A DNA stretch of 64,000 nucleotides from Streptomyces sp. P3. Its GTDB lineage: Bacteria > Actinomycetota > Actinomycetes > Streptomycetales > Streptomycetaceae. Of this stretch, positions 10,417 through 20,113 are shown in pieces; positions within the stretch are counted from its first letter, which is position 1, and each line of letters opens with the position of its first letter. The notes below the pieces were generated by a model that saw only the letters and a program-made list of their open reading frames with translations, did not search any database and was not told where the DNA came from. The stretch is taken from the NCBI RefSeq assembly GCF_003032475.1, contig NZ_CP028369.1, forward strand, positions 4,340,001 through 4,404,000. The letters run 5' to 3'. A program made the translations under genes and the position numbers.

Positions 10417-11199
10417 TTACGACGAGGCCGGCGGGTACAGCGACCTCGGCAGCCGCGAGGCCGCCGCCGAGTCCAGCAGCCACAGGGTGCGGGCGCGTCC
10501 CCGGGCTCCCGCGGCCGGGGCCTGGACCTCGCCCGCTCCGGACAGGGCGATGGCCGCGGCCTGCGCCTTGTCCTCGCCGGCCGCGAGCAGCCACACCTCA
10601 CGGGCCGCCCGGATCGCCGGGAGGGTGAGGGTGACGCGGGTCGGCGGGGGCTTGGGCGCGCCGCGCACACCGACCACCGTGCGCTCGGTCTCCCGCACGG
10701 CCGGCAGCTCCGGGAAGAGCGAGGCGACATGGGTGTCCGGGCCCACGCCCAGCATCAGCACGTCGAAGGACGGAACCGCGCCGTGGTTCTCGGGACCGGC
10801 CGCGCGGGCCAGCTCCTCGGCGTAGCCGGCCGCGGCCGCCTCCACGTCGGCGCCGTCGGGACCGTCCGACGCGGGCATGGCGTGCACACGCTTGGGGTCC
10901 ACCGGGACGGAGTCCAGCAGGGCCTCACGGGCCTGCGTGATGTTGCGCTCCGGGTCGCCCTCGGGCAGGAACCGCTCGTCGCCCCACCACAGGTCGAGCC
11001 GCGTCCAGTCGACGGCGTCGCGGGCGGGTGCGGCGGCCAGCGCGGCCAGCAGGCCGTTGCCGTTGCGGCCGCCGGTGAGGACCACGGACGCATGGCCCCG
11101 GGAGGCCTGCGCGTCCACGATCTTCGTGATCAGGCGGGCCGCCGCGGCCTGTGCCATCAGTTCCTTGTCGCGGTGGACGACCAGCTGGGGCGTGCTCAC
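10417..11199 (-). CDS. pgl: 6-phosphogluconolactonase
   Basis: Hydrolyses 6-phosphogluconolactone to 6-phosphogluconate in the oxidative pentose phosphate pathway (DevB type). 260 residues of the NagB/SugE-like Rossmann fold, with LTGGRNGNGLLAAL near the N terminus and WWGDERFLPEGDPERN as the phosphate-binding family signature. The mid-protein MLGVGPDTHVASLFP is also typical. Its ATG overlaps the opcA stop by 4 nt (ATGA), so it is translationally coupled as the last gene of the operon. Confidence 0.94.
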   Translation of the reverse strand: MSTPQLVVHRDKELMAQAAAARLITKIVDAQASRGHASVVLTGGRNGNGLLAALAAAPARDAVDWTRLDLWWGDERFLPEGDPERNITQAREALLDSVPVDPKRVHAMPASDGPDGADVEAAAAGYAEELARAAGPENHGAVPSFDVLMLGVGPDTHVASLFPELPAVRETERTVVGVRGAPKPPPTRVTLTLPAIRAAREVWLLAAGEDKAQAAAIALSGAGEVQAPAAGARGRARTLWLLDSAAASRLPRSLYPPASS

Positions 11200-12338
11200 T
11201 GCGGATCCGCCTTCCTGACCGGGGGCATCTGCGCGGGAGACGGCCTCTCGGCGTCACCGGAGCCCGGCGAGGCGGCGGCGGGTGCGGCAGGGGCGGCCGG
11301 GCCGGAGTCACGGCCGGCGGCAGCCGGTTCCGGCACGGCGCGGACCGGCAGAGACGGCGGGGGCTGGGAGGCGGCCTCGGCCCGCTCCGCCACCCGCTCG
11401 GCGGCCGACTGGAGACCGCCCAGCCGGTCCACGCCGAACCGCAGGGCGGACGCGTACGTGTCGTCGGGATCGAGCCTGCGGAGTTCCTCCGCGAGCAGCT
11501 CGGAGGTCTCCCGCCGCTTGAGCGCCACCGCCCGGTCCGGCTGGCCGGGCAGTGCCAGGGTGGCCATCGCGCCGTCCGACCGGTGCAGCGTGATCGGGCC
11601 GCCGGTGGTCTCCATCCGCACCTGGGTCAGACCGGGTCCGGCCGAGACCGCGCGCCGGACGTGCACATGGAGCCGGTCCGCGAGCCACATGGCGAGCAGC
11701 TCGACGCTCGGGTTGGACTCCTCGCCCGCCACCTCGGCGGACACGATCTCACAGCTGACCTGGTCGAGTGCGGCGGCCAGCATGGAACGCCACGGAGTGA
11801 TCCGGGCCCACGCCAGGTCGGTGTCGCCCGGCTCGTAGGTCTCGGCGCGGGAGCGCAGCTCGTCGACGGGCTTCTCCGCCGTGTAGCTGTCGGTGACCCG
11901 GCGCTGGCCCAGGGCGCCCAGCGGGTCGCCCGCCGGGTCGCGCGGCGCGTCCACCGACCACCAGACCACCACGGGCGCGTCCGGCAGCAGCAGCGGCAGC
12001 ACGACGGACTGGGCGTGGTCGGAGACCTCGCCGTACAGCCGGAGGATGACCGTCTCGCCGCTGCCGGCGTCCGCGCCCAGCCGTACCTCGGCGTCGAGGC
12101 GGGACTGGGTGCGGCCCCGGGGGGAGCGGGAGACGCGCTTGATGACCACGAGCGTGCGCGAGGGGTGCTCGTGCGACGCGTCGCCCGCGGCCTTCAGGGC
12201 GTCGTAGGCGTTCTCCTCGTCCGTGACGACGACGAGGGTGAGCACCATGCCGACGGCGGGTGTGCCTATCGCACGGCGGCCCTGCACCAGCGCCTTGTTG
12301 ATCTTGCTGGCAGTGGTGTCCGTGAGGTCCGTTTTCAT
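11196..12338 (-). CDS. opcA: Glucose-6-phosphate dehydrogenase assembly protein OpcA
   Basis: OpcA is needed for assembly and full activity of glucose-6-phosphate dehydrogenase in actinobacteria and cyanobacteria. 380 residues, opening MKTDLTDTTASKINKALV as in other actinobacterial OpcA, with the conserved central VVWWSVDAPRDPAGDPLG and ITPWRSMLAAALDQ. The last 60 residues are a low-complexity Ala/Pro-rich tail. It overlaps zwf by 4 nt upstream and pgl by 4 nt downstream. Confidence 0.93.
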   Translation of the reverse strand: MKTDLTDTTASKINKALVQGRRAIGTPAVGMVLTLVVVTDEENAYDALKAAGDASHEHPSRTLVVIKRVSRSPRGRTQSRLDAEVRLGADAGSGETVILRLYGEVSDHAQSVVLPLLLPDAPVVVWWSVDAPRDPAGDPLGALGQRRVTDSYTAEKPVDELRSRAETYEPGDTDLAWARITPWRSMLAAALDQVSCEIVSAEVAGEESNPSVELLAMWLADRLHVHVRRAVSAGPGLTQVRMETTGGPITLHRSDGAMATLALPGQPDRAVALKRRETSELLAEELRRLDPDDTYASALRFGVDRLGGLQSAAERVAERAEAASQPPPSLPVRAVPEPAAAGRDSGPAAPAAPAAASPGSGDAERPSPAQMPPVRKADPQ

Positions 12339-13858
12339 GGCCGGCGCCAGCTCCGTCCGTCTCGCTCGAGCATCTCGTCGGCCTCGACCGGCCCCCAGGT
12401 GCCCGACGGGTACTGTGCGGGCCTGCCGTTCTTGTCCCAGTACTGCTCGATCGGGTCGAGGATCTTCCAGGAGAGCTCGACCTCCTCGGTGCGGGGGAAG
12501 AGGTTCGAGTCGCCCAGCAGCACGTCCAGGATCAGCCGCTCGTACGCCTCGGGGGAGGACTCGGTGAAGGACTCGCCGTAGGCGAAGTCCATCGACACGT
12601 CCCGGATCTCCATGGAGGTGCCGGGCACCTTGGAGCCGAAGCGGACCGTGATCCCCTCGTCCGGCTGGACCCGGATGACGATGGCGTTCGCCCCGAGCTC
12701 CTCGGTGGCCGTGGAGTCGAACGGGGAGTGCGGGGCCCGCTGGAAGACGACCGCGATCTCGGTGACCCGCCGGCCGAGCCGCTTGCCGGTACGCAGATAG
12801 AACGGGACGCCCGCCCAGCGGCGGTTGTCGACGCCCACCTTGATCGCGGCGTAGGTGTCGGTCTTCGACTTGGGGTCGATGCCGTCCTCTTCGAGATAGC
12901 CGACGGCCTTCTCGCCGCCCTGCCAGCCGGCCGCGTACTGACCGCGCACGGTGTCACGGCCCAGGTCCTTCGGCAGCCGGACGGCGCCGAGCACCTTGGT
13001 CTTCTCCGCGGCCAGCGCGTCCGCGTCGAAGGAGGCGGGCTCCTCCATGGCGGTCAGCGCCATGAGCTGGAGCAGGTGGTTCTGGATGACGTCACGGGCG
13101 GCGCCGATGCCGTCGTAGTAGCCGGCCCGGCCGCCGATGCCGATGTCCTCGGCCATGGTGATCTGCACGTGGTCCACGAAGGACCGGTTCCAGATCGGCT
13201 CGAACATCGTGTTCGCGAAGCGGAGCGCCAGGATGTTCTGGACGGTCTCCTTGCCGAGGTAGTGGTCGATGCGGAAGACCTGGTCCGAGCCGAAGACCTC
13301 GTGGACGACCTTGTTGAGCTCCTCGGCCGAGGCGAGGTCGTGGCCGAAGGGCTTCTCGATGACCGCGCGCCGCCAGGAGCCGTTGCGCTGGTCGGCCAGG
13401 CCGTGCTTCTTCAGCTGCTTGATGACGACCGGGAAGGAACGCGGCGGCACCGAGAGGTAGAAGGCGAAGTTGCCGCCCGTGCCCTGGGCCCGGTCGAGTT
13501 CGTCGATCGTGGCGTGCAGCCGCTCGAACGCCTCGTCGTCGTCGAAGGTGCCCTGCACGAAGCGCATGCCCTGGACGAGCTGCTGCCAGACCTCCTCGCG
13601 GAAGGGCGTGCGGGCGTGCTCCTTGACGGCGTCGTGGACCTCCTGTGCGAAGTCCTCGTGCTCCCACTCCCGGCGGGCGAAGCCGACCAGGGAGAAACCC
13701 GGCGGCAGCAGACCCCGGTTGGCGAGGTCGTACACGGCGGGCATGAGCTTCTTCCGGGACAAATCGCCCGTGACGCCGAAGATGACCAGGCCCGACGGCC
13801 CCGCGATACGCGGGAGCCGTCGGTCGGCGGGGTCACGCAGCGGGTTGCTGCTCGACAA
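12335..13858 (-). CDS. zwf: Glucose-6-phosphate 1-dehydrogenase
   Basis: First enzyme of the oxidative pentose phosphate pathway: glucose 6-phosphate to the lactone, making NADPH. 507 residues. The nucleotide-binding FGVTGDLSRKKLMPA and the active-site RIDHYLGKETVQN with its catalytic histidine are intact. The gene sits 4 nt after tal and overlaps opcA by 4 nt. Confidence 0.97.
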   Translation of the reverse strand: MSSSNPLRDPADRRLPRIAGPSGLVIFGVTGDLSRKKLMPAVYDLANRGLLPPGFSLVGFARREWEHEDFAQEVHDAVKEHARTPFREEVWQQLVQGMRFVQGTFDDDEAFERLHATIDELDRAQGTGGNFAFYLSVPPRSFPVVIKQLKKHGLADQRNGSWRRAVIEKPFGHDLASAEELNKVVHEVFGSDQVFRIDHYLGKETVQNILALRFANTMFEPIWNRSFVDHVQITMAEDIGIGGRAGYYDGIGAARDVIQNHLLQLMALTAMEEPASFDADALAAEKTKVLGAVRLPKDLGRDTVRGQYAAGWQGGEKAVGYLEEDGIDPKSKTDTYAAIKVGVDNRRWAGVPFYLRTGKRLGRRVTEIAVVFQRAPHSPFDSTATEELGANAIVIRVQPDEGITVRFGSKVPGTSMEIRDVSMDFAYGESFTESSPEAYERLILDVLLGDSNLFPRTEEVELSWKILDPIEQYWDKNGRPAQYPSGTWGPVEADEMLERDGRSWRRP

Positions 13859-13862
13859 ATCC

Positions 13863-14981
13863 TCAGCCCTCCGAGGGGGCGAGGCGCTGGAGCTCCGCCT
13901 CGGTCGACTTGAGCAGGTCGTTCCAGGACGCCTCGAACTTCTCGACGCCCTCGTCCTCGAGGAGCTGGACCACCTCGTCGTAGGAGATGCCGAGCTTCTC
14001 GACGGCGTCGATCTCGGCGCGGGCCTGCTCGTAGGTGCCGGCGATGGTGTTGCCGGTGACGGAGCCGTGGTCCTCGGCGGCGAACAGGGTCGCCTCCGGC
14101 ATGGTGTTCACCGTGTTCGGCGCCACCAGGTCGTCCACGTACAGGGTGTCCTTGTACGCGGGGTCCTTCACGCCGGTGGAGGCCCACAGCGGACGCTGCT
14201 TGTTGGCGCCCGCCTTCTCCAGCGCGGCCCAGCGCTCGCCGGCGAAGACCTCCTCGTACGCCTGGTAGGCGAGGCGGGCGTTGGCGAGTCCGGCCTTGCC
14301 GCGGGCGGCCTTGGCCTCGTCGGTGCCGAGCGCGTCGAGGCGCTTGTCGATCTCGGTGTCCACGCGGGACACGAAGAAGGACGCCACGGAGTGGATCTTC
14401 GACAGGTCCAGGCCGCGGTCCCTGGCCTGCTCCAGGCCGGACAGGTAGGCGTCCATGACCTGGCGGTAGCGCTCCAGCGAGAAGATCAGCGTGACGTTGA
14501 CGCTGATGCCCAGGCCGATGACCTCGGTGATGGCCGGCAGGCCGCCCATGGTGGCGGGAATCTTGATCAGCGTGTTGGGGCGGTCGACCAGCCACGCGAG
14601 CTGCTTGGCCTCGGCGACCGTCGGCCCGGTGTGGTGCGCGAGGCGCGGGTCCACCTCGATGGACACCCGGCCGTCCTGGCCGCCGGTGGCGTCGAAGACC
14701 GGGCGCAGGATGTCGGCGGCGTCGCGGACGTCCGCCGTCGTGATCATGCGGATGGCCTCTTCGACCGTGACCCCGCGGGAGGCGAGATCGGAGAGCTGCT
14801 GGTCGTAGCCGTCGCCCTGGGAGATCGCCTTCTGGAAGATCGACGGGTTGGTGGTGACGCCCACGACGTGCTGCTGGTCGATCAGCTCGGCGAGGTTGCC
14901 GGACGTGATCCGCTTGCGCGACAGGTCGTCCAGCCAGATCGCGACGCCCTCCTCGGAGAGGCGCTTGAGTGCGTCTGTCAT
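13863..14981 (-). CDS. tal: Transaldolase
   Basis: Moves a dihydroxyacetone unit between sedoheptulose 7-phosphate and glyceraldehyde 3-phosphate. 372 residues, the long actinobacterial type. Marks are [12 protein letters not shown] at the N terminus, [10 protein letters not shown], the Schiff-base lysine in NTLIKIPAT, and [11 protein letters not shown]. It begins 33 nt downstream of tkt with an AGGAGAT ribosome site. Confidence 0.96.
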   Translation of the reverse strand: MTDALKRLSEEGVAIWLDDLSRKRITSGNLAELIDQQHVVGVTTNPSIFQKAISQGDGYDQQLSDLASRGVTVEEAIRMITTADVRDAADILRPVFDATGGQDGRVSIEVDPRLAHHTGPTVAEAKQLAWLVDRPNTLIKIPATMGGLPAITEVIGLGISVNVTLIFSLERYRQVMDAYLSGLEQARDRGLDLSKIHSVASFFVSRVDTEIDKRLDALGTDEAKAARGKAGLANARLAYQAYEEVFAGERWAALEKAGANKQRPLWASTGVKDPAYKDTLYVDDLVAPNTVNTMPEATLFAAEDHGSVTGNTIAGTYEQARAEIDAVEKLGISYDEVVQLLEDEGVEKFEASWNDLLKSTEAELQRLAPSEG

Positions 14982-15014
14982 GGAATTACATCTCCTACGG
15001 GTCGTGTGTGAGCG

Positions 15015-17102
15015 TCAGTGCTGGGCGGCGGCGAGGGATTCCCGCGCCTTCGCCGCCACGTTCTCGGCAGTGAAGCCGTATTCCTGGAAGAGGACCTTGC
15101 CGTCGGCGGAAGCACCGAAGTGCTCCAGGGAAACGATGCGGCCGGCGTCGCCGACGTACTTGTGCCAGGTGAGGCCGATACCCGCCTCGACCGACACGCG
15201 CGCCCTGACGGACGGCGGAAGGACGCTGTCCCGGTACCCCTGGTCCTGCTCCTCGAACCACTCCACGGACGGCATGGAGACCACCCGGGTGGGTACGCCG
15301 TCGGCTTCCAGCCGCTCGCGCGCCTCGACGGCGACGTGCACCTCGGAGCCGGTCGCGAGCAGGATCACCTCCGGCGTTCCCGTGGAGGCCTCGAACAGGA
15401 TGTAGCCGCCCTTGGCGGTGTCCTCGTTGGGCTCGTAGGTCGGCACGCCCTGACGGGTGAGGACCAGACCGTGCGGGGCGCCCTTGCCGAAGACCTTCGT
15501 CCAGCGCTTGAGGATCTCGCGCCAGGCGATCGCGGTCTCGTTGGCGTCGGCCGGGCGGACCACGTTCAGGCCGGGGATCGCGCGCAGCGACGCGAGGTGC
15601 TCGACCGGCTGGTGGGTGGGGCCGTCCTCGCCGAGGCCGATGGAGTCGTGCGTCCACACGTAGGTGACCGGCACGTGCATCAGGGCGGACAGCCGGACGG
15701 CGTTGCGCATGTAGTCGGAGAACACGAGGAACGTGCCGCCGTAGATGCGCGTGTTGCCGTGCAGCGCGATGCCGTTCATCTCCGCGGCCATGGAGTGCTC
15801 GCGGATGCCGAAGTGGACCGTGCGGCCGTACCGGCTCGCCTCGGGCAGCGGGTTGCCCTCGGGCAGGAACGACGACGTCTTGTCGATCGTCGTGTTGTTG
15901 GAACCGGCGAGGTCGGCGGAGCCGCCCCACAGCTCGGGGATGACCGCGCCGAGCGCCTGGAGCACCTTGCCGGACGCGGCACGGGTGGCGACGCCCTTGC
16001 CCGGCTCGAAGACGGGGAGCTTCTCCTCCCAGCCGGCGGGCAGCTCGCCCGCGGCGACGCGGTCGAACTCGGCGGCGCGGTCGGGGTTGTTGTCCCGCCA
16101 CTGCTGGAAGGACTTCTCCCACACGGCGCGGGCCGCCTGGCCGCGCTCCAGGGCGCTGCGGGTGTGGGCGATGACCTCGTCCGCGACCTCGAAGGACTGC
16201 TCCGGGTCGAAGCCCAGGACGCGCTTGGTCGCGGCGACCTCGTCGTCGCCGAGCGCCGAGCCGTGCGCGGCCTCGGTGTTCTGCGCGTTCGGGGCGGGCC
16301 AGGCGATGATCGAGCGCATCGCGATGAAGGACGGCTTGTCCGTCACCAGCTTCGCGGCCTCGATCGCGTCGTACAGGGCGTGCGGGTCCAGGTCGCCGTC
16401 CGGCTTGGGGGCGACCCGCTGCACGTGCCAGCCGTACGCCTCGTACCGCAGAACCGTGTCCTCGGAGACGGCCGTCTCGGTGTCGCCCTCGATCGAGATG
16501 TGGTTGTCGTCCCACAGCAGGACCAGGTTGCCGAGCTTCTGGTGACCGGCCAGCGAGGACGCCTCGGCGGAGATGCCCTCCTGGAGGCAGCCGTCACCGG
16601 CGATCGCGTAGACGAAGTGGTCGAACGGCGACTCGCCGGCCGGGGCGTCGGGGTCGAACAGCCCGCGCTCGTAGCGCGCGGCCATCGCCATGCCCACGGC
16701 GTTGGCGACACCCTGGCCCAGCGGGCCGGTCGTCGTCTCGACGCCCGTGGTGTGGCCGTACTCCGGGTGCCCCGGGGTCTTCGAGCCCCAGGTGCGGAAG
16801 GCCTTCAGGTCGTCCAGCTCCAGGCCGAAGCCGGCCAGGTACAGCTGGGTGTACAGCGTCAGGGACGAGTGGCCCGCGGACAGCACGAAGCGGTCGCGGC
16901 CGACCCAGTCGGCGTCCGCCGGGTCGTGTCGCATCACCTTCTGGAAGAGGGTGTACGCGGCAGGCGCCAGGCTCATCGCCGTACCGGGATGGCCGTTGCC
17001 GACCTTCTGTACGGCGTCGGCGGCCAGGACGCGGGCGGTGTCCACGGCCCGCTGGTCCAGCTCGGTCCACTCGAGGTCTGTGGTGGTCGGCTTGGTGCTC
17101 AC
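15015..17102 (-). CDS. tkt: Transketolase
   Basis: Thiamine-diphosphate enzyme moving two-carbon ketol groups in the pentose phosphate cycle. 695 residues. The cofactor motif GDGCLQEGISAEASSLAGH and the substrate-site histidines (GHPGTAMSLAP, GPLGQG) are present. The pyrimidine-domain signature THDSIGLGEDGPTHQPVEH is also visible. First gene of the tkt-tal-zwf-opcA-pgl operon, start GTG 17102 after GGAGAGGAG on the minus strand. Confidence 0.97.
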   Translation of the reverse strand: MSTKPTTTDLEWTELDQRAVDTARVLAADAVQKVGNGHPGTAMSLAPAAYTLFQKVMRHDPADADWVGRDRFVLSAGHSSLTLYTQLYLAGFGLELDDLKAFRTWGSKTPGHPEYGHTTGVETTTGPLGQGVANAVGMAMAARYERGLFDPDAPAGESPFDHFVYAIAGDGCLQEGISAEASSLAGHQKLGNLVLLWDDNHISIEGDTETAVSEDTVLRYEAYGWHVQRVAPKPDGDLDPHALYDAIEAAKLVTDKPSFIAMRSIIAWPAPNAQNTEAAHGSALGDDEVAATKRVLGFDPEQSFEVADEVIAHTRSALERGQAARAVWEKSFQQWRDNNPDRAAEFDRVAAGELPAGWEEKLPVFEPGKGVATRAASGKVLQALGAVIPELWGGSADLAGSNNTTIDKTSSFLPEGNPLPEASRYGRTVHFGIREHSMAAEMNGIALHGNTRIYGGTFLVFSDYMRNAVRLSALMHVPVTYVWTHDSIGLGEDGPTHQPVEHLASLRAIPGLNVVRPADANETAIAWREILKRWTKVFGKGAPHGLVLTRQGVPTYEPNEDTAKGGYILFEASTGTPEVILLATGSEVHVAVEARERLEADGVPTRVVSMPSVEWFEEQDQGYRDSVLPPSVRARVSVEAGIGLTWHKYVGDAGRIVSLEHFGASADGKVLFQEYGFTAENVAAKARESLAAAQH

Positions 17103-17121
17103 CCTGGGTCAGGGCTCCTCT

Positions 17122-17182
17122 CCACATGTCACACATGTCGAATACCGGTGCACGCGGCGCCCACCGGCCGTTGTCGAGCCTA
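17122..17182 (-). promoter_or_regulatory. Upstream region of tkt: direct repeat and possible -10
   Basis: On the minus strand, TAGGCT (17182 to 17177) is a good -10 hexamer, though no -35 is obvious 17-18 nt upstream. Between it and the start codon, two copies of the palindrome ACATGT lie 9 nt apart (17124-17138), inside the predicted leader. A regulator could bind this pair. Confidence 0.3.
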
Positions 17183-17456
17183 CCCCCGTCAGAACGTGCA
17201 TTTTTTCGAGTCATTCCAGACTGCCGGGTAGCTTCGCGATCCGCCCGCCGACCGGTGAGTTTCCTGTTCAGCAAGTGAATACGGACCCGCTCGTACGAGT
17301 GCTCAACAGAGTGCCTTCCGGCTCTTCCGCGGGCGCCGTCCAACACGACCCCACCCCCGCGAATATCGGGGTATGGGCAACGTCTACAGTGGCGTGGTAC
17401 GCGCGAGCCTTTACCCCGTATTCACGTGGGGAGCTCGCTGGGAGTCTCTGTCAGGG

Positions 17457-18410
17457 GTGTGCGTGACGGCCGTTGAATCCCGTCCAGTGGGGATTGTCGG
17501 GGCGAGCCAGAGCCCGAGCCGGCGGCCGGTCGGGGCCCGGGTCAAGGCGTTCGTGGCGCTGACCAAGCCGCGGATCATCGAACTGCTGCTGATCACCACC
17601 GTCCCGGTGATGTTCCTGGCGCAGCAGGGCGTTCCGAACCTCGGCCTGGTGCTGGTGACCTGCCTGGGCGGCTATCTGTCCGCGGGCGGCGCGAACGCGC
17701 TGAACATGTACATCGACCGCGACATCGACGCCCTGATGGACCGCACCTCGCAGCGTCCGCTGGTCACCGGGATGGTCAGCCCGCGTGAATGCCTCGCCTT
17801 CGGAATCACCCTCGCGGTGGTCTCGACCCTGCTGTTCGGACTCACCGTCAACTGGCTGTCGGCCTGGCTCGCCCTCGGCGCGCTCCTCTTCTACGTCGTC
17901 GTCTACACGATGATCCTCAAGCGGCGCACCTCGCAGAACATCGTGTGGGGCGGCATCGCCGGCTGCATGCCGGTCCTGATCGGCTGGTCGGCCGTGACGA
18001 ACTCGGTGTCCTGGGCGCCGGTCGTCCTCTTCCTCGTCATGTTCTTCTGGACGCCGCCGCACTACTGGCCGCTCTCCATGAAGGTCAAGGACGACTACGC
18101 GCGCGTCGGCGTGCCGATGCTGCCGGTCGTCGCCTCCAACAAGACCGTGGCCAGGCAGATCGTCCTCTACAGCTGGGTGATGGTCGGCGTCTCGCTGCTG
18201 CTGCAGCCGCTGGGCTACACCGGCTGGTTCTACACCGCGGTCGCGCTGACGGCGGGCGGCTGGTGGCTGTGGGAGGCACACGGACTGCAGAACCGGGCGA
18301 AGGCGGAGGTCACGGGCGGCAAGCTGAAGGAGATGCGGCTGTTCCACTGGTCCATCACCTATGTGTCGCTGCTCTTCGTGGCCGTCGCGGTGGACCCCTT
18401 CCTGCGGTAG
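17457..18410 (+). CDS. ctaB: Protohaem IX farnesyltransferase (haem O synthase)
   Basis: Adds a farnesyl group to haem b to make haem O, the precursor of haem A for cytochrome c oxidase. About 317 residues with eight or nine membrane helices. The prenyltransferase motifs [20 protein letters not shown] and [12 protein letters not shown] are intact. The frame is open from 17373. GTG 17457 gives the [10 protein letters not shown] start I recall for Streptomyces CtaB. GTG 17463 is an alternative, with AGGGG 6 nt upstream. Divergent from tkt. Confidence 0.93.
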   Translation: MCVTAVESRPVGIVGASQSPSRRPVGARVKAFVALTKPRIIELLLITTVPVMFLAQQGVPNLGLVLVTCLGGYLSAGGANALNMYIDRDIDALMDRTSQRPLVTGMVSPRECLAFGITLAVVSTLLFGLTVNWLSAWLALGALLFYVVVYTMILKRRTSQNIVWGGIAGCMPVLIGWSAVTNSVSWAPVVLFLVMFFWTPPHYWPLSMKVKDDYARVGVPMLPVVASNKTVARQIVLYSWVMVGVSLLLQPLGYTGWFYTAVALTAGGWWLWEAHGLQNRAKAEVTGGKLKEMRLFHWSITYVSLLFVAVAVDPFLR

Positions 18411-18503
18411 CCGTCCCGAGCCGCTCCCTCTCTTCACGGCTCACGGCCGGGTGCGTGGTCAAGGCCACGCGGCCCGGCCGTCGCCGTCCGCTCTACCCGT
18501 CGG

Positions 18504-18516
18504 TAGCATCCTGGCC
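18504..18516 (+). promoter_or_regulatory. -10 box of a probable leaderless transcript
   Basis: TAGCAT at 18504-18509 ends 7 nt before ATG 18517, and there is no ribosome-binding sequence in between. The -35 region is weak. Confidence 0.45.
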
Positions 18517-18873
18517 ATGGCAGACACCAAGCAGGTTGACGAGACCGCCGACGCCAAGCAGGCCGCGAGGTCCGAGCGCGCGGCCGCACGGCTGGCCCGG
18601 CGGATCAGCGCCTTCGCCAAGGAGCACGGCGGAGCCGAGGGCCAGGTCGCGCACCTCGGCGAGCGCGGCGCCCGTATCGTCCTGGTCGGCGAGGACGGCG
18701 GCTGGGGCGATCTGGTGGCCCCCTCGGTCGCCGTCGCCGAGCAGGCCGTGGAGAAGGCCGGCATCACCGTTCACGAGGCCTTCGACGGCGAGTTCGCGGC
18801 GAAGGTGCGGACCGGCCCCTACGAGTGGACGCGGATGGCGGGCATCCAGGTCGGCGGTCCGAAGAACGGCTGA
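18517..18873 (+). CDS. Conserved hypothetical protein, 118 residues
   Basis: I do not recognise a characterised family. The protein is predicted cytoplasmic and largely helical. The N-terminal 45 residues are charged (KQAARSERAAARLARRISAF). The rest alternates strands and helices (ARIVLVGEDGGWGDLVAPS, VAVAEQAVEKAGITVHEAF) and ends TRMAGIQVGG. Start ATG 18517 was chosen over the upstream-open frame because of codon quality and the -10 box placed for a leaderless mRNA. It sits between ctaB and an amidohydrolase. Confidence 0.8.
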   Translation: MADTKQVDETADAKQAARSERAAARLARRISAFAKEHGGAEGQVAHLGERGARIVLVGEDGGWGDLVAPSVAVAEQAVEKAGITVHEAFDGEFAAKVRTGPYEWTRMAGIQVGGPKNG

Positions 18874-18965
18874 GCGGCGAACGGTCGCCCGGCAGCAACA
18901 CCTGACGCCCCGGTCACCCGTTAGGACCCGTAGAAGCGACGTGGTCCATATCCCGGGGAGTCCGG

Positions 18966-20072
18966 ATGATCGAAACGCCGTCCTTGGTGGACCAGTACTG
19001 CCACGGCGTCCTGCGAACGGAGCTGGGTCTCGGCACGTTCGAGGCCCAGCTGGCCCTGACCTCGGGCCCGCCGGCCCCCGGCACGACACTCTTCGACACG
19101 CAGACGGGCTTCGCGGTACGCCGCTGGTGCCCACCGCTGCTCGGCTTGGAACCGCACGCCCCGCCCGCCCGGTACCTCGCCCGGCGTCGTGAACTCGGCG
19201 TGCTGGAGGCGGGCCGCCGGCTGCTGCGCGGCAGCGGCATCACGACGTACCTGGTCGACACGGGCCTGCCCGGCGATCTCACCGGACCGGGCGAGCTGGC
19301 CTCCACGGGCGACGCGGAGGCCCACGAGATCGTGCGTCTGGAACTCCTCGCCGAGCAGGTGGCCGACACCTCCGGCACCGTCGAGTCGTTCCTGGCCAAC
19401 CTCGCCGAGGCGGTGCACGGGGCCGCCGCGAACGCCGTGGCCTTCACCTCCGTGGCGGGCGTGCGCCACGGTCTCGCGCTCGCGCCCGAGCCGCCGGCAC
19501 CGGGGGAGGTGCGCGGCGCGGCGGGCCGCTGGCTGGCCGGGCGCAGGGCCGGCGACGAGCTGAGCGACCCGGTGCTGCTGTGGCACCTGCTGTGGAGCGC
19601 CGTCGCCACGGAGCTGCCCCTGCAGCTGCACGCGGGCCTCGGGGCGCCGGGCGCGCGGATCGACCGCACCGACCCCGCGCTGCTCACCGACTTCGTCCGC
19701 GCCACGGCCGGCCTCGGCACCGACCTCGTCCTGCTGCACGGCTACCCCTACCACCGGCACGCCGCCCATCTGGCGGGAGTCTTCTCGCACGTGTACGCCG
19801 ACTCCGGGGCGGCCCTCGTCAGGACCGGCGCCCGCGCGGCGACCGTCCTCGCCGAGATCCTGGAGCTGGCGCCCTTCGGGAAGATCCTCTTCTCCACCGG
19901 CGCACACGGGCTGCCCGAGCTGCACGTGGTCGGGGCGCGGCTGTTCCGCGAGGCCCTGGCGCGGGTGCTGGGCGGCTGGGTCGAGGAGGGCGCGTGGTCA
20001 CCGGCGGACGCGCAGCGGGTGGCCGGGCTGATCGCGGCGGGCAACGCCCGCAGGGTGTACGGGCTGGACTGA
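18966..20072 (+). CDS. Amidohydrolase-family protein
   Basis: 368 residues resembling the amidohydrolase_2 (TIM-barrel metal hydrolase) group. VDQYCHGVL at the N terminus offers the first metal histidine. LQLHAGLG and VLLHGYPYHRHAAHLA supply later ligands, and LFSTGAHGLPELH is near the end. The exact substrate cannot be told; related proteins include decarboxylases and FluG-like hydrolases. ATG 18966 has GGGGAG upstream. It is convergent with ctaA, with only 51 nt between stops. Confidence 0.75.
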   Translation: MIETPSLVDQYCHGVLRTELGLGTFEAQLALTSGPPAPGTTLFDTQTGFAVRRWCPPLLGLEPHAPPARYLARRRELGVLEAGRRLLRGSGITTYLVDTGLPGDLTGPGELASTGDAEAHEIVRLELLAEQVADTSGTVESFLANLAEAVHGAAANAVAFTSVAGVRHGLALAPEPPAPGEVRGAAGRWLAGRRAGDELSDPVLLWHLLWSAVATELPLQLHAGLGAPGARIDRTDPALLTDFVRATAGLGTDLVLLHGYPYHRHAAHLAGVFSHVYADSGAALVRTGARAATVLAEILELAPFGKILFSTGAHGLPELHVVGARLFREALARVLGGWVEEGAWSPADAQRVAGLIAAGNARRVYGLD

Positions 20073-20090
20073 GACGTGGGTCACGCCGGC

Positions 20091-20105
20091 CGCCCGGCTC
20101 GGGCG
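20091..20105. terminator. Small hairpin between convergent amidohydrolase and ctaA
   Basis: CGCCCG (20091-20096) pairs with CGGGCG (20100-20105) across a 3-nt loop. Weak, but it is the only stem in this short convergent gap. Confidence 0.3.
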
Positions 20106-20113
20106 CGCGGGAC

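Noticed and set aside
10414..11838. Plus-strand frame opposite pgl and opcA
   Set aside because: Antisense shadow; pgl and opcA are clear on the minus strand.
17373..17456. N-terminal extension of ctaB
   Set aside because: The extra 28 residues are not part of the family and the ribosome-site-like sequences lie nearer 17457/17463.
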